The notes under the pieces were generated by a model. That model ran no database searches and was not told the DNA's origin. It saw nothing but the letters and a program-made list of their open reading frames with translations. Positions 27,850 through 36,774 of a stretch of 64,000 bases of DNA are shown piece after piece. The position numbers and the translations under genes are program-made. The DNA comes from Amycolatopsis balhimycina FH 1894 (GTDB taxonomy: Bacteria > Actinomycetota > Actinomycetes > Mycobacteriales > Pseudonocardiaceae): NCBI RefSeq assembly GCF_000384295.1, contig NZ_KB913037.1:2962649-3026648 (forward strand), given 5' to 3'. Position 1 is the stretch's first letter, and every line of letters starts with the position of its first letter.

Positions 27850-28560
27850 ATGTCTGACACGGCGCGCATCCTCGTGGTCGACGACCACCCCAACATCGTG
27901 GACATGCTGGCCACGGTGCTGAAGTTCCACGGCTTCGCGGTGAGCACGGCAGGCACGGTCGCCGAGGCGCTGCACGCGGCCGACCGGGATCGCCCTGACC
28001 TGGTCATCTTGGACGTGATGCTGCCGGACGGCGATGGCTTCGAGGTGTGCCGGCGGCTGCGCGCGGACGGCCATCCCGTGGGCATCGTGTTCCTGACAGC
28101 GCGGGACACGCGTCACGACACGGTGGCAGGATTGACCTATGGCGGGGACGACTACGTGACCAAGCCGTTCGCGGTCGACGAGCTGATCGCGCGGGTCCGC
28201 GCGGTTCTCCGCCGGACCGCGGTGTCCTTTCGTCCGGACCCACCCGAGGCCATGCTGCGCTACGGCGACGTCGAACTGGACGAGAACACCATGCTGGTGC
28301 GCCGGGGAGGCTGTCCGGTCGAGCTGTCTCCCACCGAGTTCAAGCTGCTGCGCTACCTGTTGCTCAACCCGGAGCGGGTGCTGTCCCGGTCGCAGATCCT
28401 CGACGCGGTGTGGAGCTACGACTTCGGCGGTGGATCGAAGGTGGTCGACACCTACATCGGCTACCTGCGCCGCAAACTCGAGGCGCTCGGCGGCCCGCTG
28501 ATCATGACCCACCGAGGGTTCGGGTATGCGCTGCGGACATCGGACGCGGACATCGGATGA
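27850..28560 (+). CDS. OmpR/PhoB-family response regulator
   Basis: Receiver domain with the acidic pair VVDD, phospho-acceptor Asp in VILDVMLPD and Lys in VTKPFA. A winged-helix DNA-binding domain follows ([20 protein letters not shown] ... [13 protein letters not shown]). ATG 27850 gives 236 residues and may be leaderless, since no ribosome site is seen; a start four codons earlier exists. Overlaps the kinase gene by ATGA. Confidence 0.95.
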   Translation: MSDTARILVVDDHPNIVDMLATVLKFHGFAVSTAGTVAEALHAADRDRPDLVILDVMLPDGDGFEVCRRLRADGHPVGIVFLTARDTRHDTVAGLTYGGDDYVTKPFAVDELIARVRAVLRRTAVSFRPDPPEAMLRYGDVELDENTMLVRRGGCPVELSPTEFKLLRYLLLNPERVLSRSQILDAVWSYDFGGGSKVVDTYIGYLRRKLEALGGPLIMTHRGFGYALRTSDADIG

Positions 28561-29960
28561 GCACGCCGGGCCGATGGTCACAGCTACCTCTGCGGACCTC
28601 GTTGCTGCTGGGCATCCTCGGGCTCACCGCCGCCGTGCTGACCGCCGCCGCCGTCGTGAGCGCTGCTGCCCTGCACGCCGATCTCTCGGGCCGCATCGAC
28701 CACCAGCTTCGCGGAGCGGCCGGCCTGCTGCTGGCCCGGGGCCGACATCTCTTCGACGGCACCGGGCCCGGCCAAGAGCTGCGCGCGGTGATGGCCCCGA
28801 CGGACTACGTGGTCGAGGTCCGTGATCCGGCCGGCGCCATCACCCTGCTGTCCGGCGCGCGGTCGACCCCCACCGTGCCGCTGCTCGGCCAGGTGCGCGC
28901 GGCGACAGTCGACCCGGTGACCGTGGAGTCGGGGTCAGGCCGGTTCCGGGTCGTCGTGGTGCAGGTGGCCGGCGCCACGGTGCTGGTCGGACTCCCGTTG
29001 GCTCCGGTCGAGGAGACGATCCGGCAGCTGGTCCTGATCGAGGCGCTCTCGGCCATTGTCCTGCTGACCGTCCTCGCGGTGCTGGCGCGGCTGCTTGTCG
29101 TACGGCGGCTGCGGCCGCTCGAGGACATCACGACAACCGCGACGGCGATTTCCGCCGGCGAGTTCGATCGCCGGATCACCACGGTGGCCGGTGAACGGGC
29201 AGCGCGCACCGAGGTGGGCCGGCTGACCAGCGCGGTGAACGGAATGCTTGCCCGGATCCAGGCCGCCCTCTTCGCGCGGGCCCGGTCGGAGGAGCGGTTG
29301 CAGCGCTTCGTGGCGGACGCTTCACACGAGCTGCGTACACCGCTCACCTCGGTCCGAGGTTATCTCCACCTGCTGGCGGCCGGGGTGGTCACCGAACGGG
29401 ATCGGCCGGACGTGTTGCGGCGGCTCGATGACGAGACCGCCCGAATGGGTGCGATCGTGGATGACCTGCTGTACCTGGCCAGACTGGACGCGGAGCCGGC
29501 ACTGCGCAGCCAGTCGGTCGACCTGACGGCAGTGGTGCGGGACTCGGTGGCCGACGCCATCGCCGTCGAACCCCACCGGAGGATCAGTCTCGACGTGCCG
29601 GACCCCTGCATCGTCACCGGCGACGAGGACAGCCTCCGCCAGGTGATGGCCAATCTCCTGGCCAATGTCCGGGCCCACACACCGATCGACGCTCCTTCGA
29701 CCGTCACTCTCCACAACAGACTGGACGAGGCACGGGTCGAAGTCGCCGACAGCGGTCCGGGCCTGGAACCCCCGGCACGGGATCGGATGTTCGACCGGTT
29801 CTACCGGGGCGACCCCGGCCGCAGCGCCAGCGGCGGCAGCGGGCTGGGCCTGGCCATCGTGGCGGAAGTGATCCGCACCCACGGCGGGGATGTGGCCGCA
29901 CAGAGCAATCCGCGCGGCGGCCTCACCGTATGGTTCCGGCTACCCCGCACGGACACCTGA
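28557..29960 (+). CDS. sensor histidine kinase
   Basis: 467 residues. Two membrane helices (about 15-40 and 155-180) flank an extracytoplasmic sensor. Then come HAMP, the H-box [17 protein letters not shown], an N-box region around [22 protein letters not shown] (G1) and GSGLGLAIV (G2). The ATGA overlap with the response regulator shows they form a pair. Resembles TcrY/CssS-type trimmed kinases. Confidence 0.95.
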   Translation: MSTPGRWSQLPLRTSLLLGILGLTAAVLTAAAVVSAAALHADLSGRIDHQLRGAAGLLLARGRHLFDGTGPGQELRAVMAPTDYVVEVRDPAGAITLLSGARSTPTVPLLGQVRAATVDPVTVESGSGRFRVVVVQVAGATVLVGLPLAPVEETIRQLVLIEALSAIVLLTVLAVLARLLVVRRLRPLEDITTTATAISAGEFDRRITTVAGERAARTEVGRLTSAVNGMLARIQAALFARARSEERLQRFVADASHELRTPLTSVRGYLHLLAAGVVTERDRPDVLRRLDDETARMGAIVDDLLYLARLDAEPALRSQSVDLTAVVRDSVADAIAVEPHRRISLDVPDPCIVTGDEDSLRQVMANLLANVRAHTPIDAPSTVTLHNRLDEARVEVADSGPGLEPPARDRMFDRFYRGDPGRSASGGSGLGLAIVAEVIRTHGGDVAAQSNPRGGLTVWFRLPRTDT

Positions 29961-30183
29961 CATCACCGCCGGCCATCGGTCGCCGGCAGTCTCGGCGTCG
30001 AGCCGATGACGCATCGATCGACCGGGCGAGTGCGTCGGCGCAGTCCTCAAGATCGCGCGCCAGGTCGACGAAACTCGGCGACGGCAACGACTGACCGAGG
30101 TGCCAGAGCAGCCGGCGAACGGCGTCGACATCGGTCGTGTCGCGCCGGCACGCGGCCAGTTCTTCCGCGCGGGGGTCGGTCAT
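29923..30183 (-). CDS. small hypothetical protein
   Basis: 86 residues from ATG 30183 ([20 protein letters not shown]), with GAGGCGG eight bases upstream. Helical and acidic, with a basic Cys-containing tail. The 3' end overlaps the kinase gene antisense by 38 bases. No family recognised; it may be a remnant. Confidence 0.4.
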   Translation of the reverse strand: MTDPRAEELAACRRDTTDVDAVRRLLWHLGQSLPSPSFVDLARDLEDCADALARSIDASSARRRDCRRPMAGGDVRCPCGVAGTIR

Positions 30184-30257
30184 GCCGGTGTCCGCCTCCG
30201 GTTCGGTGGCGCGTGCCTGCTGCGCCTGAAACAACAGGAACTGTTCCAGGATCGGCG

Positions 30258-30449
30258 ATGGCCGGGGTGTTCGACATCACGAAGTTCGACTGGGGCACGG
30301 CGTTCAACGTCGCCTTCCTCGCCACGCTCGCCGCGCTCGGCAAGGGTCTGCTCGCCCGTGAGCATTCCGCACCGACGTCAGTGGCCGTGGAGATCAGTCC
30401 ATCAACGTTGCCCAGCCACACCTACGAACAAGCGGTCAGACGTTCCTGA
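30258..30449 (+). pseudogene. phage holin-like fragment
   Basis: Begins MAGVFDITKFDWGTAFNVAF, with a single hydrophobic segment and KGLLAREHS after it. This matches the C-terminal membrane hairpin of actinophage r1t-type holins. Only 63 residues, with no lysin or other phage gene nearby, so probably a leftover. Confidence 0.45.
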
Positions 30450-30473
30450 TCACCAGCTCACACCAGCGTAGAA

Positions 30474-31412
30474 CTACCGGGTCAGTGCGACAGCAAGCTC
30501 AGGCACGAACTCGCCCGCTTTACTGCCCGGGGCGGCGCCGCACGGGCCGTCGGAGACGCCGGGGGTAGTGATCCAGATCTTCTGAACCCATCCGGCATCG
30601 GGGCTCAGCGACAGCTGCGGACCGAGCCGGGCTTGCGGTGAGTTGCATCCTGGCGGCCCGTCGCCACCACTTCTGCTCGAGTCCTGGACGACGAGGAGGT
30701 CACCGCGGCGTAGCTTCGACACGGTATCGGCGATCTGGGCGTCAGGAGCGGTCCCACCGACGTTGACGGCGATACCCGTGAGACCGGTGAGCGGCAGGCT
30801 GTCCAGGAATTGCTGCACCGCCGGCACGGACTGCGCGGCCAGGTCACTGACATCCAGGATGACCCGGGCGTGCCGGGTACTGGCATGCAAGCTCGCGACG
30901 ACGTTCTCGGTCACCTGCGGCCTTGGATCGGTTGAGCATTCCCGGCCGCCCGGTTCGGATGCGGATACGCGGAGCACGATGATCACATCCTGCTCCCCCA
31001 CCGCGGCCGCGAGCGCACTGCTCCAGCTGCGATAGGAGCCGGACGACGCCGGACAACCGGCCCCGCGATCGGCGTCGGCGAACAGCAGCGCCTGAGCGCG
31101 GCTGCCGACCGCCGCGTCGAGGTAGGGCCGGATGTCGTCCGCCACCTCTTTTTCCGGAACCGCCACCCGATGAGCGGCGGGAACTCGGGCGATGCGCTGT
31201 TTGATCGTGGCCGCGGCCGGTGATCCGGGGTTGTTCAGCACCCACGCGGCCGCCGGGCTCGACGGATCAACGGCGAACCCGGCTTTCGAACCCAGCAGCT
31301 GCATCGGACGCGCCGGGACGGCCGGATCGATGCCACGGGCCTCGCAGCCGCAAAGAGCACCGGCCAGGAGACACGCCACCAGAACGAGCCGCCGGCTACC
31401 TCTCGTCAACAC
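30474..31412 (-). CDS. GH6-like lipoprotein, probably non-catalytic
   Basis: 312 residues with a lipoprotein signal (LVACLLAGALCGC) and a glycoside hydrolase family 6 outline: WVLNNPGSPAAATIKQRI near the N-terminus, TGIAVNVGG, VVQDSSRSGGDGPPGCN, and the C-terminal TPGVSDGPCG. The usual acid/base region (RDC) reads ADRGAGCPA. The usual VxEPD strand reads VIIVLRVSASE, so the expected catalytic carboxylates are not visible. It may be a binding protein or an enzyme with shifted chemistry. Confidence 0.7.
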   Translation of the reverse strand: MLTRGSRRLVLVACLLAGALCGCEARGIDPAVPARPMQLLGSKAGFAVDPSSPAAAWVLNNPGSPAAATIKQRIARVPAAHRVAVPEKEVADDIRPYLDAAVGSRAQALLFADADRGAGCPASSGSYRSWSSALAAAVGEQDVIIVLRVSASEPGGRECSTDPRPQVTENVVASLHASTRHARVILDVSDLAAQSVPAVQQFLDSLPLTGLTGIAVNVGGTAPDAQIADTVSKLRRGDLLVVQDSSRSGGDGPPGCNSPQARLGPQLSLSPDAGWVQKIWITTPGVSDGPCGAAPGSKAGEFVPELAVALTR

Positions 31413-32215
31413 CGTCTCTCATCCACCGCACGGGCCCACGCCGGAAGCACACCGGGTAACCACGCAGTTCCCGCGGCTGAGCCGTTTCCGCCGCCGGATC
31501 CGCCGTCATGAGCCAGATCACCCAACGGTGATCCTCCCAGCCCGTGGCGAGTATTTTCCGGTTCGCGGTGTCGAAGACGGCCGATGGCGGCCGGATTCCA
31601 GTTCCTCGCGTGCAGAGCCACGTCCAGCTCACCCGTCGCCTTGGTGCGGGTGAGCAGGTCGGGGAAGCCGACGTCGTTGACGTCGGTCAGCAGGCGCGTG
31701 TCGTAGACGTCGGCGCCCGTGGCCGTGATCGTGTACCACTTGGGGATCCAGTTGCCGCTGGAGTCCTGCTCCGCGAAGAAGTCGAGGAGCCGGGCACTTC
31801 CGTCGGTGAAGGTCGTGTAGAGATCGGGGAAGCCGTCTGCTGTCACGTCGGCGGCGGCCATGCTGGTGACGGCCTGCGTGTCGTTGAGCAGCTTGCCCCA
31901 GCTGAAGAAGGTGAGGTTGCCGTTGCTGTCGAGCCCCTGGTTGACGTAGAGGTAGATCTCGTTGTCGGTCGGCACGCGGAAGAGGATGTCGGCCAGGCCG
32001 TCGAGTTCCGTGGGATTGTTCCGGTCTTTACCCAGGAAATCCGTGACGAGGATCAGCGAAGCGCTCTGCCACCCGTTGGCGATGTTTTTCTCGGGCCGGA
32101 AGGTGGCGGCACCATTCACAGTGCCGCTGTGCTGGGCGAGGTAGAGCGAACCGCCGGTGCTGAGGCTCATGATGTCGTTGTAGCCGTCACCGGTGATATA
32201 AATTTCATAGTTGCC
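31396..32215 (-). pseudogene. FG-GAP/VCBS-repeat protein, 5'-truncated and frameshifted
   Basis: Shows beta-propeller FG-GAP repeats (DVTADGFPDLYTTFTDG, DVNDVGFPDLLTRTKATG). No start or signal peptide is found: the frame opens at about 32217 with GNYEIYITGDGYNDIM. Near 31590 the sequence continues in another frame (FDTANRKILATGWEDHRW). Originally a secreted or surface protein. Confidence 0.65.
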
Positions 32216-32595
32216 CGCCGTATAGGGCGTTACACACTTAGTGGGGGATCATTGCCTGGTGGTGATCCGGTTCCGCGATCATCATCGCGCCAGGCAACGT
32301 ACGTCCAGCTCCCCTCACCACGAGCGGCCCGTACTCGCCACCACTTCCCCGCGCCAGCGCCTACCAGGCGGATCCCGGGACACTCCCCTGCCGTGCCCCA
32401 GGCCCGGCCAGCCGTCAACTCAAGTTGACGCTCCCGCCCGTGGGCGAATGAGACTTCCTGCAGGTCACCGGACCGGACCCTCGAATGTTGGAGACTCTTG
32501 GGGCCCCGGCAAGACTCAGCCCCACCTTGACGCGCCCGGCTGAGATGCCGAGCCGCCGGGCGGCACGGTCACGACCTGGCCCCGTGCCGAGTCGG
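32216..32595. other. spacer without recognised gene
   Basis: No frame has family resemblance or a good start. It joins a truncated FG-GAP gene to a truncated AraC gene, so it is probably rearranged debris. Confidence 0.4.
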
Positions 32596-32765
32596 CCGAC
32601 GAGCTGGATCGAGGACCTGGCCGTCCACGTGGGCCTTTCCCGGGTCACCCTGGTCAGCCGGTTCACGGCGCTGACGGGCCGGCCCTCGATCGCGTACCTG
32701 ACTTGGTGGCGCCTGACGACGGCGGCGCGCCTGCTTCAGGACACCGACCTCGGGCCGGCCGGTGA
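32596..32765 (+). pseudogene. AraC-family DNA-binding domain fragment
   Basis: WIEDLAVHVGLSRVTLVSRF and IAYLTWWRLTTAARLLQDTD form the first HTH and linker helix of an AraC C-terminal domain. The ligand-binding half and the second HTH are absent, and no start codon is associated. Confidence 0.7.
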
Positions 32766-32799
32766 CGCGTATCGCGCCACCGGCCGACGGCTGGGTGGC

Positions 32800-33396
32800 T
32801 CAGGACCACCGGATCGAACTGGTCTCGTCGTCCAAGATGCCCAGGTCGGTTCGGGTGCCGGCGAAGCCGATCGAAGCTCCGGTCCAGTCGAGGTCCTCGA
32901 ACAAGCTCAAGAAGCAATTCCGAAACGCCTTGTACGAGCCGAATCTGTCGTTCCAGTTCGCTTGCACCAGGTGCACGCGAAAGTCGACGTCGTTTGTCGG
33001 GCCGGTGCAGTCATGGTCCGCTGTATAGGTCAGCGAATCGCCTCCGAAGTCGGCGTCGTCGAACATGATGCTGACCGGCGACGAGGCGGCGAGCGTGGAG
33101 CCCGTGTCGTCCTTCTTGACGCCGGCCGCGTTCAGTCGTGCCGCGAAGCGAGCGTCGCCGAGTGCTTTCGCTGCATTGTCCGGAGCGTCGGCGATCCGGC
33201 CGCCCGTCGCCGTCGCGACGGCCTCGGTGAAGGTGTCGTAGCAGGCCATCGGGGCGCCCGCGTCCGACAGGTTCACGACACAGTGACGATCCTTTTCCAT
33301 GTGCTGTACCGGTTCGGCCTGCGCGGGCGTGGCGAAGGAAGCCATCCCCATAGCCGCGGCAGCGATGGACGCGGACATGAAAATTCGAGTTTTCAA
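32800..33396 (-). CDS. secreted I36 / beta-gamma-crystallin-like protein
   Basis: 198 residues from TTG 33396, preceded by GGGAG five bases upstream; the longer ATG frame lacks a ribosome site. A signal peptide ends near ATPAQAEPV. The C-terminal half has paired Greek-key-like motifs (SIMFDDADFGGDSLTY and LFEDLDWTGASIGF) with spaced Cys, as in the streptomycete peptidase-inhibitor family I36. Likely extracellular. Divergent from the SARP regulator. Confidence 0.7.
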   Translation of the reverse strand: MKTRIFMSASIAAAAMGMASFATPAQAEPVQHMEKDRHCVVNLSDAGAPMACYDTFTEAVATATGGRIADAPDNAAKALGDARFAARLNAAGVKKDDTGSTLAASSPVSIMFDDADFGGDSLTYTADHDCTGPTNDVDFRVHLVQANWNDRFGSYKAFRNCFLSLFEDLDWTGASIGFAGTRTDLGILDDETSSIRWS

Positions 33397-33496
33397 TTTA
33401 TCTCCCGCAGACTGGATTGATTGAGCTTCATGACAGTGCTCCCGCGCCCTGGCCACGGACCTTGCGGCGATCCTGCGGAAAGGTCAGCATGACCGC

Positions 33497-36403
33497 ATGG
33501 AGGCCGCTGGTGACAAGACGATCACCGAGGGGGCACATGTGGAAATCCGCCTGTTCGGCGAGGTGGAGCTGCGGGCGGCGGGTCGGTTGCTCGACGTGGG
33601 GACGCCGAGGCAGCAGGCGGTATTGGCGGCGTTGGTCGTGGATGCGGGACGACCGGTTGCCGTCGAGACGCTGATCGATCGAATCTGGGATGACGGGCCG
33701 CCCGTCGAAGCACGAAATGTGCTGTATTCACATGTGAGCCGGATCCGCCGGCTGCTCGGACAGGCAGCCCTCCGCACCGGCGGGACGGGACCACGGATCG
33801 GGCGCCGGCACACCGGCTACGTACTGGATATCGACCCGGACATGGTGGATCTATACCGGTTTTCCCGTCTGGTCGAAAAAGGCAACGACTCACGGCGAGG
33901 AGACGCCGACTGCGCCGGCGTGCTCGCCGAGGCCTTGGGACTGTGGCGGGGGCCGCCGCTGGCGGCCCTGTCCGGATCATGGGTAGAGCAGGTTCGCGAC
34001 CGGTGGTCCCGGCTCCGGGTGGACGCGGTGGTCCGGTGGGCGCAGGTCGAACTCCGGCTCGGGCATCCGGCTCCGGTGGTCGCCGTCCTACACGACCTTG
34101 TCCCTGAGTATCCGCTGGTGGAGCCCCTCGAGGGCCTCCTCATGCGGGCGCTGTGGGCGGCCGGCCGCGACGCGGAAGCCATCGACCGGTACTCCATCAT
34201 CCGGCGGCGATTGGCCGAGGACCTCGGCACGGACCCCAGCGCCGAGCTCCGCGACCTGCATCGGGCGATCCTGCGTGGGGAGCCCCCGCCGGAGCCGGTA
34301 GCCTCGACCGGCAGGCCCAATGCCCCGCCCGCGCAGCTACCACCGGACTTTCCCGGGTTCACTGGACGCGACCACGAGCTGCGCCTCTTGGACGACCTCA
34401 CCGCGAAAGCTTACGATCGTGCTCTGGCAGTGGTGATCATCGCGGTCTCGGGTACTGCGGGAATCGGCAAGACGGCCCTGGCGGTGCATTGGGCACACCT
34501 CGTTCGCGGCAAGTTCCCCGATGGACAGCTGTACGTGAACCTGCGGGGTTTCGACCCGACCGGATCGCCGGTTCCGCCGGCCGAGGTGGTGCGCCGTTTC
34601 CTGGACGCGCTCGAGGTGCCGGCTCAGCGGATCCCCGCCGGTTTCGCGGCGCAGGTCGGCCTGTACCGCAGTCTCCTGTCCGGCCGGCGAATCCTCGTGG
34701 TGCTCGACAACGCGCGCGACGCCGAACAGGTCCGGCCGCTACTGCCTGGCGAACCCGGATGCCAGGCACTGGTGACCAGCCGCAACCAACTCGCCGGACT
34801 TGTCACCGAAGGCGCTCATCCGCTTACGCTGGACCTGCTCACCGCCGAGGAGTCACACGAGTTTCTGGCTCGCCGCCTCGGTCGGGACCGGGTAGCTGCC
34901 GAACCGAGCGCGGTCGCCGAGATCATCACCCTGTGCGCTCGACTTCCTCTCGCGCTGGCCATCATGGCCGCTCGTGCCGTCACTCATCCCCGTTTCGGCC
35001 TCGACGTGCTGGGCACCGACCTGCGCGCGGCCCGTGGCAGCTTGGACACGTTCGCCGGCTCAGACCCGGCGACCGATGCGCGGGCGGTGTTCTCGTGGTC
35101 GTACCGGCAACTCAGCCCTGGCGCGGCGCGGTTGTTCAGGCTGCTCGGGCTGCACCCCGGCCCGGACGTCGCGACACCCGCCGCAGCGAGTCTGGCCGGT
35201 CTCTCGGCCCGCGTGGTGCGGCCTCTGCTGGCTGAGCTGGCTCAGGCGCACCTGATCGCCGAGCACCTCGCCGATCGGTTCACCTTTCATGACCTGCTGC
35301 GGGTCTACGCCAAGGAACAGGCCGACATTCTCGACAGCGATGCCGAGCGTGACGCCGCGATGCGAAGAACGCTCAGTCACTACGTGCACAGCGCCGACCC
35401 GGCCGACCGGCTCCTCAACCCGCACCGGGAAGATCCACCGCCGCTGCCCTCGGTCGTCCCCGGGGTGACACCGGAGCAGACAGCCGACCACGGGCAAGCT
35501 CTTGCCTGGTTCGGCGCCGAGCACCGGGTGCTGCTCGCGGTACTCCATGAAGTGTCCGGGTTCGACGCCGATGTCTGGCGGTTGGCGTGGGCGCTACGAC
35601 GTTTCTTCGACTATCAGGGGCACTGGCACGATTCGCTCGACGTGCTCAGCATCGCGCTACACGCCGCGCAGCGCCTGGCCGACCCGCGGAAACAGGCCTT
35701 CGCCCATTGTTTCCTGGGTGGTACCTACATCCGCTTCGATCGTTACGACGACGCTCGCACCCATCTACAGAACGCGCTGGACCTGTACCGAGGAGCGAGC
35801 GACAACGCCGGCGAGGCCAATGCTCATCGTTATTATTCCTGGTTGCTCGAGCGACAGGGCCGCTATCAAGAGGCGACTTCCTCCGCTCTGCGGGCCCTCG
35901 ACCTGTTCCGAGCCGCCGGTGTCCGGTCCGGGCAGGCCAGGTCCCTCAACGCGATCGGCTGGTTCCATGCTCTGCTCGGTCACTATGAGGATGCGCTCGG
36001 CTTCTGCCAGGAGGCTCTAGACCTTCAGCAGGAGCTTGGCGACCGGCTCGGCCAGGCCGAGACATGGGACAGCCTTGGCTACACCCACAGCCATCTCGAC
36101 CGCCACGCGCGTGCCGTCGAGTGCTACCGGGCCGCCGCCGAGATGTACCGCCAGATCGGCTACCGCTACAACGAAGCCGACGTGTGGGCGTCCCTCGGCG
36201 ACGCCCACCACGCCGCCGGCGACACGGAAGCGGCACGCACCGCCTGGAGGTATGCCCTGGACGTCCTTGATCAACTCGGCCACACCGACGCCGACGATGT
36301 CCGCACCAAGCTGAAATCGACAGAACCGGTCGAAGATCCCGCGATCAGCCCCACCAGCACGGGCGAAGGCCCGGGTGGCGGGGCGCTCCGGAGCCACGAG
36401 TGA
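33497..36403 (+). CDS. AfsR/SARP-type regulator: BTAD, NB-ARC and TPR
   Basis: 968-residue cytoplasmic transcription activator. The N-terminal OmpR-like DNA-binding domain (VEIRLFGEVELRAAGRLLDV) and the bacterial activation domain (to ~260) are followed by NB-ARC with P-loop VSGTAGIGKTALAVHW (~residue 318) and a C-terminal TPR array (~720-930). This is the layout of AfsR-type antibiotic regulators. ATG 33497 is the longest start; GTG 33539 is possible. It lies 80 bases upstream of the RiPP-type genes on the same strand and is their likely regulator. Confidence 0.93.
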   Translation: MEAAGDKTITEGAHVEIRLFGEVELRAAGRLLDVGTPRQQAVLAALVVDAGRPVAVETLIDRIWDDGPPVEARNVLYSHVSRIRRLLGQAALRTGGTGPRIGRRHTGYVLDIDPDMVDLYRFSRLVEKGNDSRRGDADCAGVLAEALGLWRGPPLAALSGSWVEQVRDRWSRLRVDAVVRWAQVELRLGHPAPVVAVLHDLVPEYPLVEPLEGLLMRALWAAGRDAEAIDRYSIIRRRLAEDLGTDPSAELRDLHRAILRGEPPPEPVASTGRPNAPPAQLPPDFPGFTGRDHELRLLDDLTAKAYDRALAVVIIAVSGTAGIGKTALAVHWAHLVRGKFPDGQLYVNLRGFDPTGSPVPPAEVVRRFLDALEVPAQRIPAGFAAQVGLYRSLLSGRRILVVLDNARDAEQVRPLLPGEPGCQALVTSRNQLAGLVTEGAHPLTLDLLTAEESHEFLARRLGRDRVAAEPSAVAEIITLCARLPLALAIMAARAVTHPRFGLDVLGTDLRAARGSLDTFAGSDPATDARAVFSWSYRQLSPGAARLFRLLGLHPGPDVATPAAASLAGLSARVVRPLLAELAQAHLIAEHLADRFTFHDLLRVYAKEQADILDSDAERDAAMRRTLSHYVHSADPADRLLNPHREDPPPLPSVVPGVTPEQTADHGQALAWFGAEHRVLLAVLHEVSGFDADVWRLAWALRRFFDYQGHWHDSLDVLSIALHAAQRLADPRKQAFAHCFLGGTYIRFDRYDDARTHLQNALDLYRGASDNAGEANAHRYYSWLLERQGRYQEATSSALRALDLFRAAGVRSGQARSLNAIGWFHALLGHYEDALGFCQEALDLQQELGDRLGQAETWDSLGYTHSHLDRHARAVECYRAAAEMYRQIGYRYNEADVWASLGDAHHAAGDTEAARTAWRYALDVLDQLGHTDADDVRTKLKSTEPVEDPAISPTSTGEGPGGGALRSHE

Positions 36404-36404
36404 C

Positions 36405-36433
36405 TGGTCATGTCAGTGCGGTCACTGTACGAT
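36405..36433 (+). promoter_or_regulatory. candidate promoter for the precursor/radical-SAM genes
   Basis: TGGTCA (36405-36410), a 17-base spacer and TACGAT (36428-36433). The spacer contains CAGTG-cggt-CACTG, a small palindrome where a regulator could sit. It would give the precursor gene a leader of about 45 bases. Confidence 0.45.
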
Positions 36434-36483
36434 GGACCCTCACTCCGTCGTGCTCGTCAGATGGCTCCGTTCGGAGGTCCGCA

Positions 36484-36768
36484 ATGGCCGAGACGCCAAC
36501 CAGCTCGGACAGCACCAAAGGTTTGATCGATATCAAGCAGGCCGACATCGACTCGCTCGCTCGGAAGCTCGACAGTCTCGAACTGACGCCTGAGGAAATG
36601 CTCTTGCTGTCGGCTATCGTCGGTACGGCCGCGAGGGTCATCAAGGTAGACAAGTTAAAAGATCCACCACCATTCTGCGAGCAGTTCGCCGCCGCGTTCA
36701 CAGAGGATGGCGCGAATATCCTTGTCGCCCATTTCCCGAGTCATATCGGCGTCACCGGAACCGACTAG
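36484..36768 (+). CDS. putative RiPP precursor protein (94 aa)
   Basis: ATG 36484 with GGAGGT seven bases before it. The N-terminal two thirds looks like a helical leader: KQADIDSLARKLDSLELTPE then MLLLSAIVGTAARVIK. The C-terminal ~30 residues have a single Cys (PPFCEQFAAAF) and end FPSHIGVTGTD, rich in small and hydroxyl residues. The stop is six bases before a radical SAM maturase of the RiPP type. The precursor role rests on size, composition and position; I do not recognise the sequence family, and the core is unassigned. Confidence 0.6.
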   Translation: MAETPTSSDSTKGLIDIKQADIDSLARKLDSLELTPEEMLLLSAIVGTAARVIKVDKLKDPPPFCEQFAAAFTEDGANILVAHFPSHIGVTGTD

Positions 36769-36774
36769 TGCGAC

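Noticed and set aside
33497..36403. NB-ARC/TPR proteins (also 53411-55726) as STAND/Avs-type phage defence
   Set aside because: Their N-termini are DNA-binding (OmpR-like plus BTAD, or XRE), not nuclease, protease or TIR effectors, so they fit transcription regulators.
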